Assembly: GCA_958298945.1 (NCBI GenBank)
Contig: OY282609.1
Coordinates: forward strand, 62,964,220 to 63,028,219
Source of the DNA: Atherix ibis
Taxonomy: Eukaryota > Arthropoda > Insecta > Diptera > Athericidae
DNA length: 64,000 nucleotides
Direction of reading: 5' to 3'
Position 1 is the first letter of the stretch; every line of letters starts with the position of its first letter. The notes under the pieces were generated by a model. It searched no databases, was not told the DNA's origin, and worked only from the letters and a program-made list of their open reading frames with translations. Both the position numbers and the translations under genes were made by a program. Below are positions 52,323 through 64,000 of this stretch, piece by piece.

Positions 52323-55300
52323 ATGGCGTCGGGGGATCTATCCTTGACGAGTAATAGTAGCCAAGAAGGTTAGTTGTTTTTATTCAGTTTTAAATTTTTG
52401 AAAATAATTAAAATATAAGTTGTATATTATATTAATTCTACAACGAAACATATTTAACCTTGTCTTTCAATAATATAGAAAGTCCAGATTATGTTGGATT
52501 TGCGACTGATCGTACAATTAGACCCTCATCGAATAGCAGCGGCAGCACTACAGCTAACATAAATAATAATAATCCTAAGAAGAAATATGACATGATCATT
52601 CAACAATACGATCAAGCTAAGATCGAATTGAGTAATTTACGGCGGCAACATAGTGACACAAATCGAAGATGCGAAGAGATGGCTGGACAGTTGGCCTATT
52701 TTCAAGAACGCTATATGGCTGCAATTAGTCAATTGGATGCGACAAAAGACCGCGCCAAATATACCGATGTGACAAACGATAATACTCGTTTAACACAGCC
52801 AAATTTACATATGGAACGAAAATTGCGAAGATTTACCGATACAATAAATTCACAAGAGAAAGGAAATGGTAACGCACCAGCAACATTTAGCTACTATGAA
52901 TTGTACACAGATTTAAGTAATAATAAAAAATGTGAAGGTGGATGTATGGAGAGTGAAAAACTTTTAGAAGAGAATCAATTGTACAAAAAATCGTTTGCAG
53001 ATGTTTCGAAAGATCGCAACTCTTTAGCAGTTGAGAATGAAAATTTACGAATAAAACTCTCGAAAGCTTTTTCCGAATTGGAAAAGACTAAGAGAGAGAA
53101 GCATATATTTAGAGATGCTCGTGATCAATTAATGATGCAACAGGACAAAGAAATGGAAGAAATGAAAGTTGAAATGGCAGCACGAGCTAATGAACTTTTA
53201 ATGACAAAAATCGATAGAAATCGTGTAGAGGAGGAGCTCAATCAGATATTGTCCGAAAAGGATAATGTGTTACAGGAGACGCAAAAAATGAGCGATGATT
53301 TAGCAGCTGTTAAAAAAGAACTTGATCAAAAGAAAAAAGATGAGCAAAAATATAAAAATGAATTGAAAAATTTACAACAAACCAATAGTGATTTATTACA
53401 GAAACTTGAGCAGCTTAATCTTAAATTAGAAAAACGTGAATTACTTAAATCACGTGAAAGTAATTGGAGTAAAGAGTTCTCTGAAAGCAAGGATGATTTC
53501 AAAGAAATTGAAAAATTACGAAAATCTTTGGAGAAGGCCCGCAGTGAAGTCGAGAAAGCAATGCAAGAAACTGAAACAGCAAAGAGCCGTCGTGATTGGG
53601 CTATATCGGAACGTGAGAAAATTGTCCAAGAACGTGATTCAGTTAAAACACTTTGTGATGAATTGAGGAAAGAACGTGATAAAGCTATATCTGACTGGTT
53701 ATCAGCAATACGGGATAGTGAAAAGATTAAAAAACAACAAGACGAAGCATATAAAGAAATCGAGAGCTTAAAAGAACAATTGGAAACTCAAGCAAGTTAT
53801 TCGCGTCGTAGCTATCGATGGAGTTGTTTCCCATTTGAGTTCGACGATGTTTTCAATATTGAGCTCAATAATTTCCACCAAGAACAAGATATAGGAATTA
53901 TTCTAGATGATACGAATAATAGGCAACTAGTATGTGGAGTTACACCTTCATCACCAGCTTTTGGTAAATTGAAAATAAATGATGTGATCGTTAAAGTGAA
54001 CGATCTGGATTGTCAATCGGTATCAAAACGGATCGTATTAGAGGCTATACGAACTAGTGCTCCATGTTGCAAACTACTTATATGCCGTCCTAAACAAAGT
54101 AAACGACATGTGTACACTGTCCATTTGAACTTGCAAAATAACAAAAGTCATGGTCTCACATTTGAAACGGGTGTTTTGATATCGAAAATCCAACCAAACT
54201 CATTAGCCAGCTTCGAACCAGAATTAGATGTTGGTGATCGTATATTAAGTATTAATAATAAATTTATGGAAGGAGTTCAATCGGTCAATGATGTATTTAA
54301 AATAATGGACGAACATCGAACCGATTTATTAACTATAGTTGCTTTGAAAAATATTCATGATGTTGGTTACAGTGAAATTAAGAGACGCACAACAAACACT
54401 TCTGCTCAAACAGATTCGACTGATTCTGTGCATAAAAGTTCAGCGAAACAAACATTCAAAATAGCCGAAATGATCAATAAATTTCGAGGCAAAATTCAAA
54501 TAAGTAAGTCCACAACTGATACGGATCATATGAATCCTGTTGATGATGCTTTAGCGACGTTCGATTCAGTTATGAGTGAAATTTCTGATAATAAACGTTC
54601 AAAACGAAGTAAGAAAGAAAGTAAAGATGCTAATAAAAGTATGGGTACATGGCCAAGAGCTGCAATTTTAAATACATCACAGGAAAATCCAACTGGCACA
54701 ATAGTCCAACATCGTAAAAAGGAAAGAGCAGCGTTATTTTTATTCACAGGACCAATGCCTGTCGATAAAGATGATACAGAAAATTATTTTAAATCGCCCT
54801 CAATTTCATTAACTAAATCACCAAGTGGTGTTGGTATTATTGGGGTTCCAAATAGTACTGATATTGGTGGTACAGTCGGAAGTGGTGGGGTCTTAGGACA
54901 TGGAAGTGGGGTTGGAATAATTGGTGGTGGCATGGGTATGGGTGGCACTAGCAGTAGTGGAATAGGTAGTGGTAGCGGCAGTATAGGTAGTACTGGAAAT
55001 AACTCATCGATTAGTAGTAGTAAACAAATGCAAAATCGCAATTCAAATCCAATTCCAGTGAATTTGTTCCAAAGTAATCCTTCAAATGCATTTCTACATC
55101 GACATTCATTGTACACAACTTCACTAGAACCGGAACCAGTGCTTTTAGAACAATCAAAGCCAGTACCAAACATAAAAAGTGATCGCAATTCGTCTTTAAT
55201 GAACCCCAATCAGCGAGTAAAAATTCCGGACTCGAATTACAAATATGCGACGAACCATCGACACCATCACAATCACTATCAAAATCGATTCAGTTTAAAT

Positions 55301-58300
55301 TTGACACCTACACATGATACTGGGCTTATCTATAAAAGCAGCGGACAGTCGCCACAGCAACAGCAAGCGCCTAATCACCAACAGCAGCAGCATCATCATC
55401 AACAGGCATACTTAGATTTTGCGCCAAAAAAGCATTTTGTCGACCCACTTAGTCCTAATTTAAAAGTTCCGTTCAATTCAACAAATTTGGATTTTAAAAA
55501 TCATCATCTAACTAATTTTGTCGGCAATCAGCAACAAAACTCATTCGATGTAATATCGCTCAAATCACAGAATTCGATTGATTCTTTTTTATCACAAAAA
55601 AGCCCTCCGCCTCCTGTTCACGACTATCCATCTATGTTTAGTAAACGATCAACACATAAAAACGTATCAAAATATCCAAGCGATAGTGAGAGTATTGGCA
55701 TGGAAATTATGATGTCAACCAGCGGTGTAGGTAGCGGTAGTGGTGGCGGCGGTGGTATAGGTGGTATGAGTAATATAAGTGGTAGTGGTGGAGCCGGCGT
55801 TGGCGTTGGCAATAGTAACATTAACAGTAGCGGTATAAGTGGTTTAAGCGGTAATATAATAGGCAGCGGTGTTGGTGGAACTAGTTTACAGAATCCTGTA
55901 GCAAACACTTTGCTACCGTCACCATTACTGTTCGGGCCGAATATGTCATCATCTGTAGCATCTTCAAACAGTCGTCCGCATCCTCTTCTCCCTTCATTTA
56001 CGGGCCATGTTCACCCGCATCAGCATCGCATACGACATTCTAGCCCGCTAACTTTACCTGCCTCATCTACACATTGTGTAGAGAACCAAACTAGCATTGG
56101 AAACGCTGGTGGTATGAGCTCTTCTGACAAACTTGAATTGGACTATTCTTTGCCAATGCATCATGCGTACAATGTTTCTATGGACTATCATTATCAGCGG
56201 AATAGAAATCCTCCGGCCAGAGATCAGGATGATAATCAGACAAATTTTTACTACGTGTAAGTACGTTTGAAGCAAAATTTTTCGAAACCAATTTTAATAT
56301 GTGGCTTATATAACTTACTCCCTGTCGGTTTTTTCCTAATTCGTATTGTTGGCCATATTAAAACTTTAGTTATGAGAACGGAACATTTCCGCGAAAAAAA
56401 GAACATCAACGATTTCGTATACCGTCTAATCCGAGCGTTACAAGCAAAGGAAGTGGAGTAAAAAACAGCACCGGATCAATAGAGCACCATGGAAGTGAAC
56501 GTGGCTCACCGATGCCTCCGGTGCACGTTGAAATCCTCAGTCATGGAGCAAATAAAGGAAATACAAACATTCCGAATTTTTTATGTCCAGGAGACCTGCG
56601 CCGAGTTACCATCGACAAAAGTGATAAACCGCTCGGCATAACTATCCAGTGTAATAATAATCGTACTGGAATTTTTGTGTCAACGGTAGCAGAGAACAGC
56701 ATTGCCAGCCGTGCAGGTCTACAAGTTGGCGATCAATTGCTGGAAGTGTGCGGACTAAATATGCGTGCAGCAACAAATGATATTGCAGCGAATGTATTGC
56801 GGCAGTGTGGAAACTCGATTACAATGCTTGTTCAATATAATCCGGAAAGTATGCAAATAAAATAAAAAGAGATTCATTCCAAAAATAATTTAATAATTGC
56901 TTTCATTTCAATTTTTATTTTTCTATTTCTGTCTTTCTATCTATCAATCTGTCTGTCTGTCACTTTGTCTTCGCTTATCTTTACTGGTTTTTCTTATTTT
57001 TTTTGTCTGTGAACGTTTTTGATTTCGCAGAATATGACGGACACAGCTTAGAACAAGAGAGCGTTAGCCATTCGGGTTCACCAACACCAAGAAATTCACC
57101 GCGACCAGCTAGAGCTTTATTGATGCCATCAACGTCGCCTTTGACGGTTGTTAACAAACCGATTCCTCAAACGCCATCTTTAGCAGCACCACCTATTAAA
57201 AACCAAAAATTTTCCGACAGTCTTGAAAATCAGTCGGACTCTAGCCCTCAGGGATCGGTTGAGAGCATTTTCGAAGAAGAACAACGTCTAATTACTTTAC
57301 ACATAGACAAATGTAAGAATCTCGGAATTCAGTTATTTGGTGGCAATAAGGTTGGAATTTTTGTATATGATGTACAGCCCGATTCACCAGCCGATCTTGC
57401 TGGTATTCGTAAAGGTGATCAAATTCTTGAATATAATGGCGTCAACTTACGTCATGTTACTGCCGAACAAGCTGCCAATGAAACATCAAAATTAACTGAT
57501 AAAGTCACCATGCTGGTCCAGAATAATTTACAAAGTATAACTATTTTATACAGCTTTCCTTTTATTTGTATATAATACTAAACACAAGATGTTATTTTCA
57601 TCTTTTCTGTGTTTATTGTCTCTCATCTAGAACTCAATCAAATTGAAGATAAACCTGGCGATTCATTTTATGTGCGAGTTGGATTTGATCGCACCGGTGA
57701 TTTAAGCGAGGATGAATTACGTTTTACGAAGGACGAAGTACTCTATGTTGACAACACTATATTTCGTGGTGTCTTTGGACAGTGGAGAGCATGGAAATTA
57801 GATGCTTTCGGACATCGAAAAGAATGTGGAATAATTCCCAGTCAAGCAAAGATTGAGGAAGAGTTGCGATTACTTGGTGATAGCACGGATGGTGAAGGTG
57901 GAACAACCCGGCGTGGAAGCACTTCAGCTCGGCGATCATTTTTTCGAAGGAAAAAACACCAGCGAAGCTCATCAAGGGATTCAAAAGAGCTGGCGAGCTT
58001 CAGCAACACACAACTGAGTTATTTTTCTGATTCAGGAATATTGAATGATGAGGGGACTATTTTAAGTTACCAACGAGTAGAGAGATTAGATTGTAAGTAT
58101 ATTCACTTTTCTTTCTTTATAATTATTACTTTTATTGTTATTATTTTCAAATTCTGTAACTTTTCAGATCCAGTGTGTCGTCCTGTTTTAGTTTTGGGTC
58201 CACTTTCAGAATGTGTTATAGATCGCCTTACAAATGATTTTCCTACCTTATTTCAACATTGTATCATGACAAAAATGAATTGTTCTCAAGAGGCGATGGA

Positions 58301-58913
58301 TGAGGGCTTACAGAAAAATGTTTTTGTCGATTATCGTCGTAATGGCAATATATACGAATGCACAACAGTGCAATCAATTCGAAATATTTGCGAAAATGTA
58401 AGTTCATCAAATGGTTGGTCTCCGGTAGTCCACAATTGAGTCTTTAATAATACCAATCTATAAAATTCTATAAGCAATTATTTATATATTTTTATTATTC
58501 TCGTTCGAATAGAATCGCCACTGTATTTTAGATACTTGTATATCAGCTGTAGAACGATTACAACGATTACAAATCCATCCCATAGTACTTTTATTACGAT
58601 TCAAATCGGCTAAACAAATTAAAGAAATTAAGGATTCACGCTATTCAACTGATAAAATATCAGCTAAAGCTGCCAAAGAAATGTACGAGCGCGCACTAAA
58701 ATTAGAATCTGATTACAAACAATATATATCCGGTGAGTAAGAAATTTTTTCATCCATCTAGTTTAAACCATCATACTTCTTAATTTTTATTTCCTATTTG
58801 AAACAGCTGTAATACCAGCCGGTGTAAATATAACGCATATGAGTACCCAAATTAAAGCATCCGTTGATGAGGAACAAGCTCGTGTTCTCTGGGTTCCTGT
58901 ATCCAATTCCTAG
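52323..58913 (+). CDS. Dlg5: Discs large homolog 5, MAGUK scaffold (eight coding exons)
   Basis: Membrane-associated scaffold for epithelial polarity and cadherin trafficking. Coding exons: 52323-52368, 52479-56256, 56370-56848, 57031-57534, 57631-58092, 58168-58397, 58513-58732, 58807-58913. The total is 5826 nt, giving 1941 residues, close to the Drosophila length as I remember it. Residues 45-455 form a long coiled coil. PDZ1 is about 474-553 and PDZ2 about 562-638, followed by a long linker with two Gly/Ser tracts and His/Gln runs. PDZ3 is about 1351-1434, PDZ4 1520-1601, SH3 1613-1674 and the guanylate-kinase-like domain 1757-1941. PRKKEHQRFRIPSNPSVTSK is a strongly conserved stretch starting exon 3. 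The kinase-like domain has LGPLSECVIDRL where an ATP-binding loop would be, so it is a binding module, not an enzyme. The first ATG follows an in-frame TAA. Confidence 0.95.
54831..55020 (+). repeat. first Gly/Ser-coding low-complexity tract in Dlg5
   Basis: GGT/AGT-rich sequence coding for runs such as GIGSGSGSIGSTG in the linker after PDZ2. It is a likely flexible, length-variable region. It lies within the single large Dlg5 exon. Confidence 0.8.
55710..55890 (+). repeat. second Gly/Ser-coding low-complexity tract in Dlg5
   Basis: A GGT/AGT/GGC-rich tract coding for SGSGGGGGIGGMSNISGSGG-like sequence, about 700 bases after the first tract and in the same linker. Confidence 0.8.
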
Positions 58914-61900
58914 GCAATGTTAAATATTAACTCATACTGTTAAATTATATTAAACATATTGTTAACATTTAAAAAAGAAATTCTCTCAAAACATCAGTTA
59001 GAAGTTGAGAAATGTTAGAAAATTCGAAAAATTTGTCGCTATTGTGTGATTGCAAAAAAATGTCTAAACTTCAATTTGTTGTTGACATTTTCTTAAAAAT
59101 TATGTTGCTATAAATAATTTGTTGACATGTTTTTTTTTTATAATTTCATATAATTTTCTTTTCGTATGTATAGATATAGATATACGAATATTGCAAGTAA
59201 TTGTGTGAAATCAAAACTAATAATGAATGCAATTAAGTGTGTAGTATGAATGGGCAATATAATCTTAAGGCTTCCAATAAAAAATTTAAATAAAATTAAT
59301 TATAAAAATAAAAACATTCAAATGTAGAAATTAAAAATTCCTCTCCTGATAGTAATTGTTATTTGGTGCTAATTATTGTTTCTAAAAAATTACTACAAAA
59401 TAAATATGATACAATAAAACGGCAATTTAAATCTAAATTAAAACGCAATAACCTAAAATTAATATGGAAAACTAACTTAAGTGCCTTGTTGTTATAATAT
59501 ATCGAAAAGATTTTTTTAAAAATCTGTATTGTTATCCTACACAACGTAAACATATCATTCGAAATGCAATATACTAATTCATTTAAATTATTATCCATGG
59601 ACTAATTATACTATATGCGTGAATTTATATAGAAGTACATTGTGAAATTTTTTACAAGCAATTTTGTTTTTAAAAGATGAAAATATTCTAATATTATAGA
59701 GGAATTAAAAAAATATATAACATTATGTATTTACAAATTTTAAAAAACTTTATTTTATCGAATTAATTTATTTGATTTAATTTTGTCTAATATTAATACA
59801 ATTAGGAAAATTCCTTAAAATAATGAATTGCATTTTGGGCAAATTTTATTATTCATAATAATAGTTTTATTGCTTGAAATTAATTTAATTCCAAGTTATT
59901 TATAATTTCCTTTGAGGAAAATATATTGTTAAATTTTTATGCTATCGAAAACGAATATTATCGAGAGATTTCTGAAATCTTATATTACTAAATAAAAATC
60001 GTTATTGAATAATTCTTCAATAATTTTGCTAAAGCTTATTATTTATGTAAAGTACTTGGAAATTGTTTGCGCTTGTTTTTGTTTTCATATACTATCAATC
60101 TTGCAGAAATTTTTTTATACATTTTCAAAGGTATACACTATTCAAAGGTATCATAAACTAACTTCAGGTTGTGAATTATTTTGACATAAAATAAATAAAA
60201 CAATCATATCAATTTTAATCAAATTTTGAGAACTTTCTGTAGTCTTTTTAGTTATAATTCAAATATTACGATCAATTTGAATTTATCAAAGCAGTTAATT
60301 TTTCTAGAAGCAAAAATCAAATGAACCATTAAAATTTGTGATTATTTCAATTCTTCATATACTGTTAACTCTTTCGATATGACTGGTCTCGTTTATGAAT
60401 ATATAAAACAATCCCAACGCGGATGTACTTAAATCTCATAGCAACTCTCAGATTATAAGATAACTAATTACAAACATATAGTTACCGTTCATATGTACCC
60501 AGTCTAAGCTACTGATTAACCACGGGTCCTTTCTGTTATCGAAAGGATTGATTTATTAAAATCAGGAACTTTTAATTCACAGATTCTGACTGCTTAAACA
60601 AGACTACAATTAATTCTTTATACTTTTGTTCATTACAATGCTAGGATTAGAAATTTGAACAAGCAGAAATTTTTGTTTTTAGAATTTTTATTTTTGGAAA
60701 GAAAAAAAAATACTTTTTTCCTACAAATGTCTATTTTTATTCAAATTACTACTACAACAACAATGTATGTAAATAAGATAATGATTAATTCAATATAATA
60801 ATAAATTTATGGAAAATAAGATATCGTATTATAATTGCTAAGATAATAAATAATTGTAACTTTTCTTTTAAAATATTTGTAATTTATAAATAATATACCA
60901 ATGCACTGACTTGCAAACAGAAACAAATCGTTCTTTTTAAAAGAAATACTTATTTATAAAATATGTAGAAAAAAACATTGGCATTTTCAATTAAGTTATT
61001 TTAAGGAAATAAAAATGATATATAGAAGAATATACTCTAAATGAAATGTAATGTTTGTTATCAGTAGTATAGCATTTATATAATTCTATGATATATATAT
61101 ATTAATTATATATAAAAAACAAAACTGATTATTCATTCATTAAACTATATATAACGAAAATTAAAATTATAAGTTTTCACAATATTTGTTTGCCTTTTTT
61201 CTATGCATTTTTTAGTTTTATTTTTAAGTTTTCCTCTTTTAATATAGAAATATAGTAAAATGTCTGTTAAAAATTGCTATGTTTTTATCTTCTCATAAAA
61301 AATTATCACTAGCCTTATTATTAAATTTATTAAATAATAATCAATTCTTACGAATTTCGAATTAAAAAAAAAAGGTAATTCTAATCATACATGAAAAAGT
61401 ATAAAATAAATAAAAACAAATAAAATTATATTATGCATTATTTGGTAAAAAGAAAATACTTTAAATAAAAATAAACAAATCTAAAATAATGAAATACTCG
61501 CCAATATTACTACAGGAAATTTAGATATATTGCACACGACTTTACTCCAGATTTGGATATAATAGAAAAAGAAAAGTTTCATAAGTAGTGTTAAAGATTA
61601 TCGTACAAAAATATAGAAATCTTTATTAATTAAAAAATTCAAAACATTAAATCCTAATTTATTATTATATTCAAATCTGAACAATACAATAATCTATTAA
61701 AAAATATGCCGCATATTTACTAAACTTTTTTTAATCTTTTTTTAGAATTTATATTAAATATGAGCAATAATAAAAATGATAATAAATAATTATAAGAAAA
61801 ATTAAGCAATTAACTATAAAATGCTGCACTAAAATATGTATTTAGAGTTAAAAATGAAAACAAATACAGTATATATTATAGCAAACATATATGGTATATT

Positions 61901-63650
61901 TAAATTTCGTCCAAAACTAACATATAAATAATGTAGTTGAAGTTAGAATAAAATAAAATAATAACATAATTTTAAAAAATGTTATAAAGATTTTTGTGAA
62001 TACAATTTTATAAAATTTAAGTAAAAATTATTTGGCACATTTCTGTGTTAATTTTAAAATTTGTATATTCAATTCGATTGAATTTTTAATTTTTCACTAA
62101 ATTGTTGCACACATTTACTCGTATATTTATCTTGAAAAAAATTTTTTTCTTTTATTTACTCTCATATAAATTGATCGGAAAATTGTACGTTATTGAAAAT
62201 AAAAGTTTTCACATATATCTTAATTAATATTTGATATATTTGAGAACTTTTTAAAAGGATATATTTTTATTTTGGCGCATTTGAAAACAGTCTAAATAAT
62301 TTATACTATCTTTTATCTCTTGTTATATTTTCTGTTTTAATTGACAAATTTATAATAGCATGATCAAGAAAGATCATTTTGTGATTCTATTGTTATTATA
62401 TACATATAGTATGTATAAAATTAGAAAATTTCACAAATCTATAAATAAAATAAAAAGTAGAACATACATACAATGAAATAAAACATTATTTTAGACTATT
62501 ATTAATAGAAAATTTTAATGAAAGTAATTTATATTTTTGTTATTTCACTAAAACAAAATTCTAATTATAGTAGAAAATAAATTAAAAATGACAATAAAAT
62601 ATAAAGCATCACATCAAATTCAAATTCATAAGTGAATCAAAAAAATTATAATATTTATATGAAAAAAAAAACAAAAACAGTTTCTGAATGGATTAAAAAC
62701 GTAGAAAAATAATTTAAGAACATGTAAGACCATGAAAGAAGAAATGACATGTGAAAAATGTATTGTACAACAATCATATCGCATGCGAACTAATACAATT
62801 TGTTAGGTTTCGTAGTGTAATTTAAATTAGTAGCACAAGATCTAAAAAGAACTAACAATATAAATATTGTATGACCAGGAATATTCACCAAAACGAAATA
62901 ATAATTAAAATGTTCGTGCACAGGTTCTGTTCATCTTAAACAAAAACTATTTACGATATATTATCTGAACTGTAGTTATGGATACATAAGCTAAATAAAT
63001 TGTCAAAAAATATTTAAAAAAAAATTATTTAAACCATCATTGAGACAAGGACAATAATTTTTGCAATTGTAATAAAGAAAAAGAAAATGAAAGAAATTCT
63101 GGATTACGCATGAATAGTGTTTGTAATTTTTCATATAATTTATTTATTAATTAATTCCTTTTCATCAGTTCGGGATTTTTTTTTATTATCAATATATAAA
63201 AAGTCTTAAAATCTAAATTACACAAAAATAATAACTATATACAAAAAAAAACTAATTTTTTAATCCTGTACAAATTATAGTATATACATACAAGATAATC
63301 TGTTCTTATTTAATTACGTAACATTTACTTGATTCATCCAATTTTGTTGTTATAAATTTTTCAATTAAATTAGAAATGTTTTTTTCTTTAAAACACGATA
63401 ATTAAAAAAATCCAAAAATAAAATTAATTCTTTAGCATTAAAAAAATCATCCACAAATTATTCTTGTATATAAATACTTTAAAAAAATTATATTCAAACT
63501 TTTCAGCATTCATAAGGCGACTAGTTCATTAAAAAAATTACAATTGGGAAAATATCCTCCAATTACATATTTTCACCATTTATTTTCTTTCTGTCTCTCA
63601 CACACATTTTAAGATTTAAAAAATCTTCATCAACTACATTCTAAAAAAAA
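58914..63650. other. AT-rich region between Dlg5 and a Spatzle-family gene
   Basis: About 4.7 kb with no recognisable coding exon on either strand; very AT-rich with many A and T runs. It must hold the Dlg5 3' UTR at the left and the 3' UTR of the minus-strand Spatzle-family gene at the right. No transposon ends or structured RNA are recognised. Confidence 0.6.
59276..59281 (+). promoter_or_regulatory. candidate Dlg5 polyadenylation signal
   Basis: AATAAA 363 bases after the Dlg5 stop codon, in CTTCCAATAAAAAATTT. Other AATAAA hexamers follow in this AT-rich region, so the choice is uncertain. Confidence 0.4.
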
Positions 63651-64000
63651 CTAATTTTTGGAGCTTTTATGGAAGTTGCGCTCATTTTGTGGACGATGAT
63701 ACCATTCCTCGGTGGCGTGCTCATAAATTGCTTTCTGTACTTGCATCTCAGCTTCATCGATCGGATGACTATCTTCTAAAATTTGCTCCAAGTCGATATC
63801 GTCATCGTTCTCATCATCAATATTTATAGAATCATAATTAGTACTAGCAGCATTCACATCCATTGATGATGTTCGAGGACTGCGGGAAGTAACACGAAAA
63901 TCAGGTGGTATGTCGTAACACTTACATATGCAACATGATGGAAATCGAAACCAATCGGAAAATATCCCCCGGCATTCATTATGAGGATCATAAGCGAGTA
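63651..64000 (-). CDS. Spatzle-family secreted ligand, C-terminal end (partial)
   Basis: A minus-strand reading frame enters at the window edge and ends at 63651, giving about 115 residues. Its first part reads [20 protein letters not shown] and continues CYDIP, then FRVTSRSPR. Clustered cysteines with DWFRFPSCC resemble the end of the cystine-knot domain of Spatzle-type ligands (neurotrophin-like, Toll-receptor ligands), most like the spz3/spz4 group from memory. After the knot comes an acidic tail ([18 protein letters not shown]). The Met at 63863 is internal, not a start, because the frame stays open to the window edge in a conserved way. No cleavage site or signal peptide is within view. 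The family call is fairly good; the exact member is uncertain. Confidence 0.65.
   Translation of the reverse strand, partial: LAYDPHNECRGIFSDWFRFPSCCICKCYDIPPDFRVTSRSPRTSSMDVNAASTNYDSINIDDENDDDIDLEQILEDSHPIDEAEMQVQKAIYEHATEEWYHRPQNERNFHKSSKN

Noticed and set aside
53839..54100. Dlg1 as an alternative identity for the MAGUK gene
   Set aside because: The long N-terminal coiled coil, PDZ pairs split by a long linker and the RIPSNPSVTS motif fit Dlg5, not Dlg1, which has L27 and three clustered PDZ domains.
55624..55908. A proline/leucine-rich minus-strand frame
   Set aside because: Antisense shadow of the Dlg5 Gly/Ser tract.

Overview
This window comes from the nuclear genome of an insect, almost certainly a higher (brachyceran) fly. 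The supported genes are spliced, have long AT-rich introns and intergenic stretches, and encode proteins that align by eye with Drosophila proteins. I recognise the Fat cadherin (ft), the beta subunit of F-actin capping protein (cpb) and Dlg5, plus fly versions of TOGARAM1/crescerin, RBM7 and a TLC-domain protein. As I remember it, ft, cpb and Dlg5 all lie on Drosophila chromosome arm 2L, so this looks like a Muller element B segment. The species cannot be fixed from the sequence.

Layout. 1-12907 has no recognisable gene and is probably a giant ft intron; it holds a nearly complete mariner (2675-4013) with an open transposase. 12908-21071 (+) is the C-terminal half of ft. 21072-26088 is intergenic and holds a second, internally deleted mariner-like element with about 190 bp inverted arms (23357-24212). 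26089-45767 (+) is a nine-exon TOGARAM1-type gene whose first intron (8.8 kb) contains a decayed Tc1/mariner relic and a decayed non-LTR (jockey-like) retrotransposon. 46937-47819 (+) is an RBM7-like RNA-binding protein. 48270-49007 (+) is an intronless TLC-domain membrane protein. 49730-50805 (-) is cpb. 52323-58913 (+) is Dlg5 in eight coding exons. 63651-64000 (-) is the C-terminal end of a Spatzle-family cystine-knot ligand that continues past the window edge.

The exon models for TOGARAM1 (6063 nt), Dlg5 (5826 nt), RBM7 and cpb all close in phase with GT/AG junctions. Fat, Dlg5 and capping protein beta all serve epithelial polarity or cortical actin, but this neighbourhood looks like chance linkage, not an operon or co-regulated cluster. 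I saw no bacterial-type system, CRISPR array, rRNA or convincing tRNA. The points most worth checking are: a furin-type site in Fat placed to yield a roughly 750-residue C-terminal fragment; the TOGARAM1-like protein that lacks a fourth TOG domain and has a long TOG1-TOG2 insertion with an RVTF motif; two stop-free, multiple-of-three introns that would encode hydrophobic inserts; the cpb start codon isolated in its own exon; the intact mariner; and a noncoding octamer (TACGAGTA) that looks over-represented.
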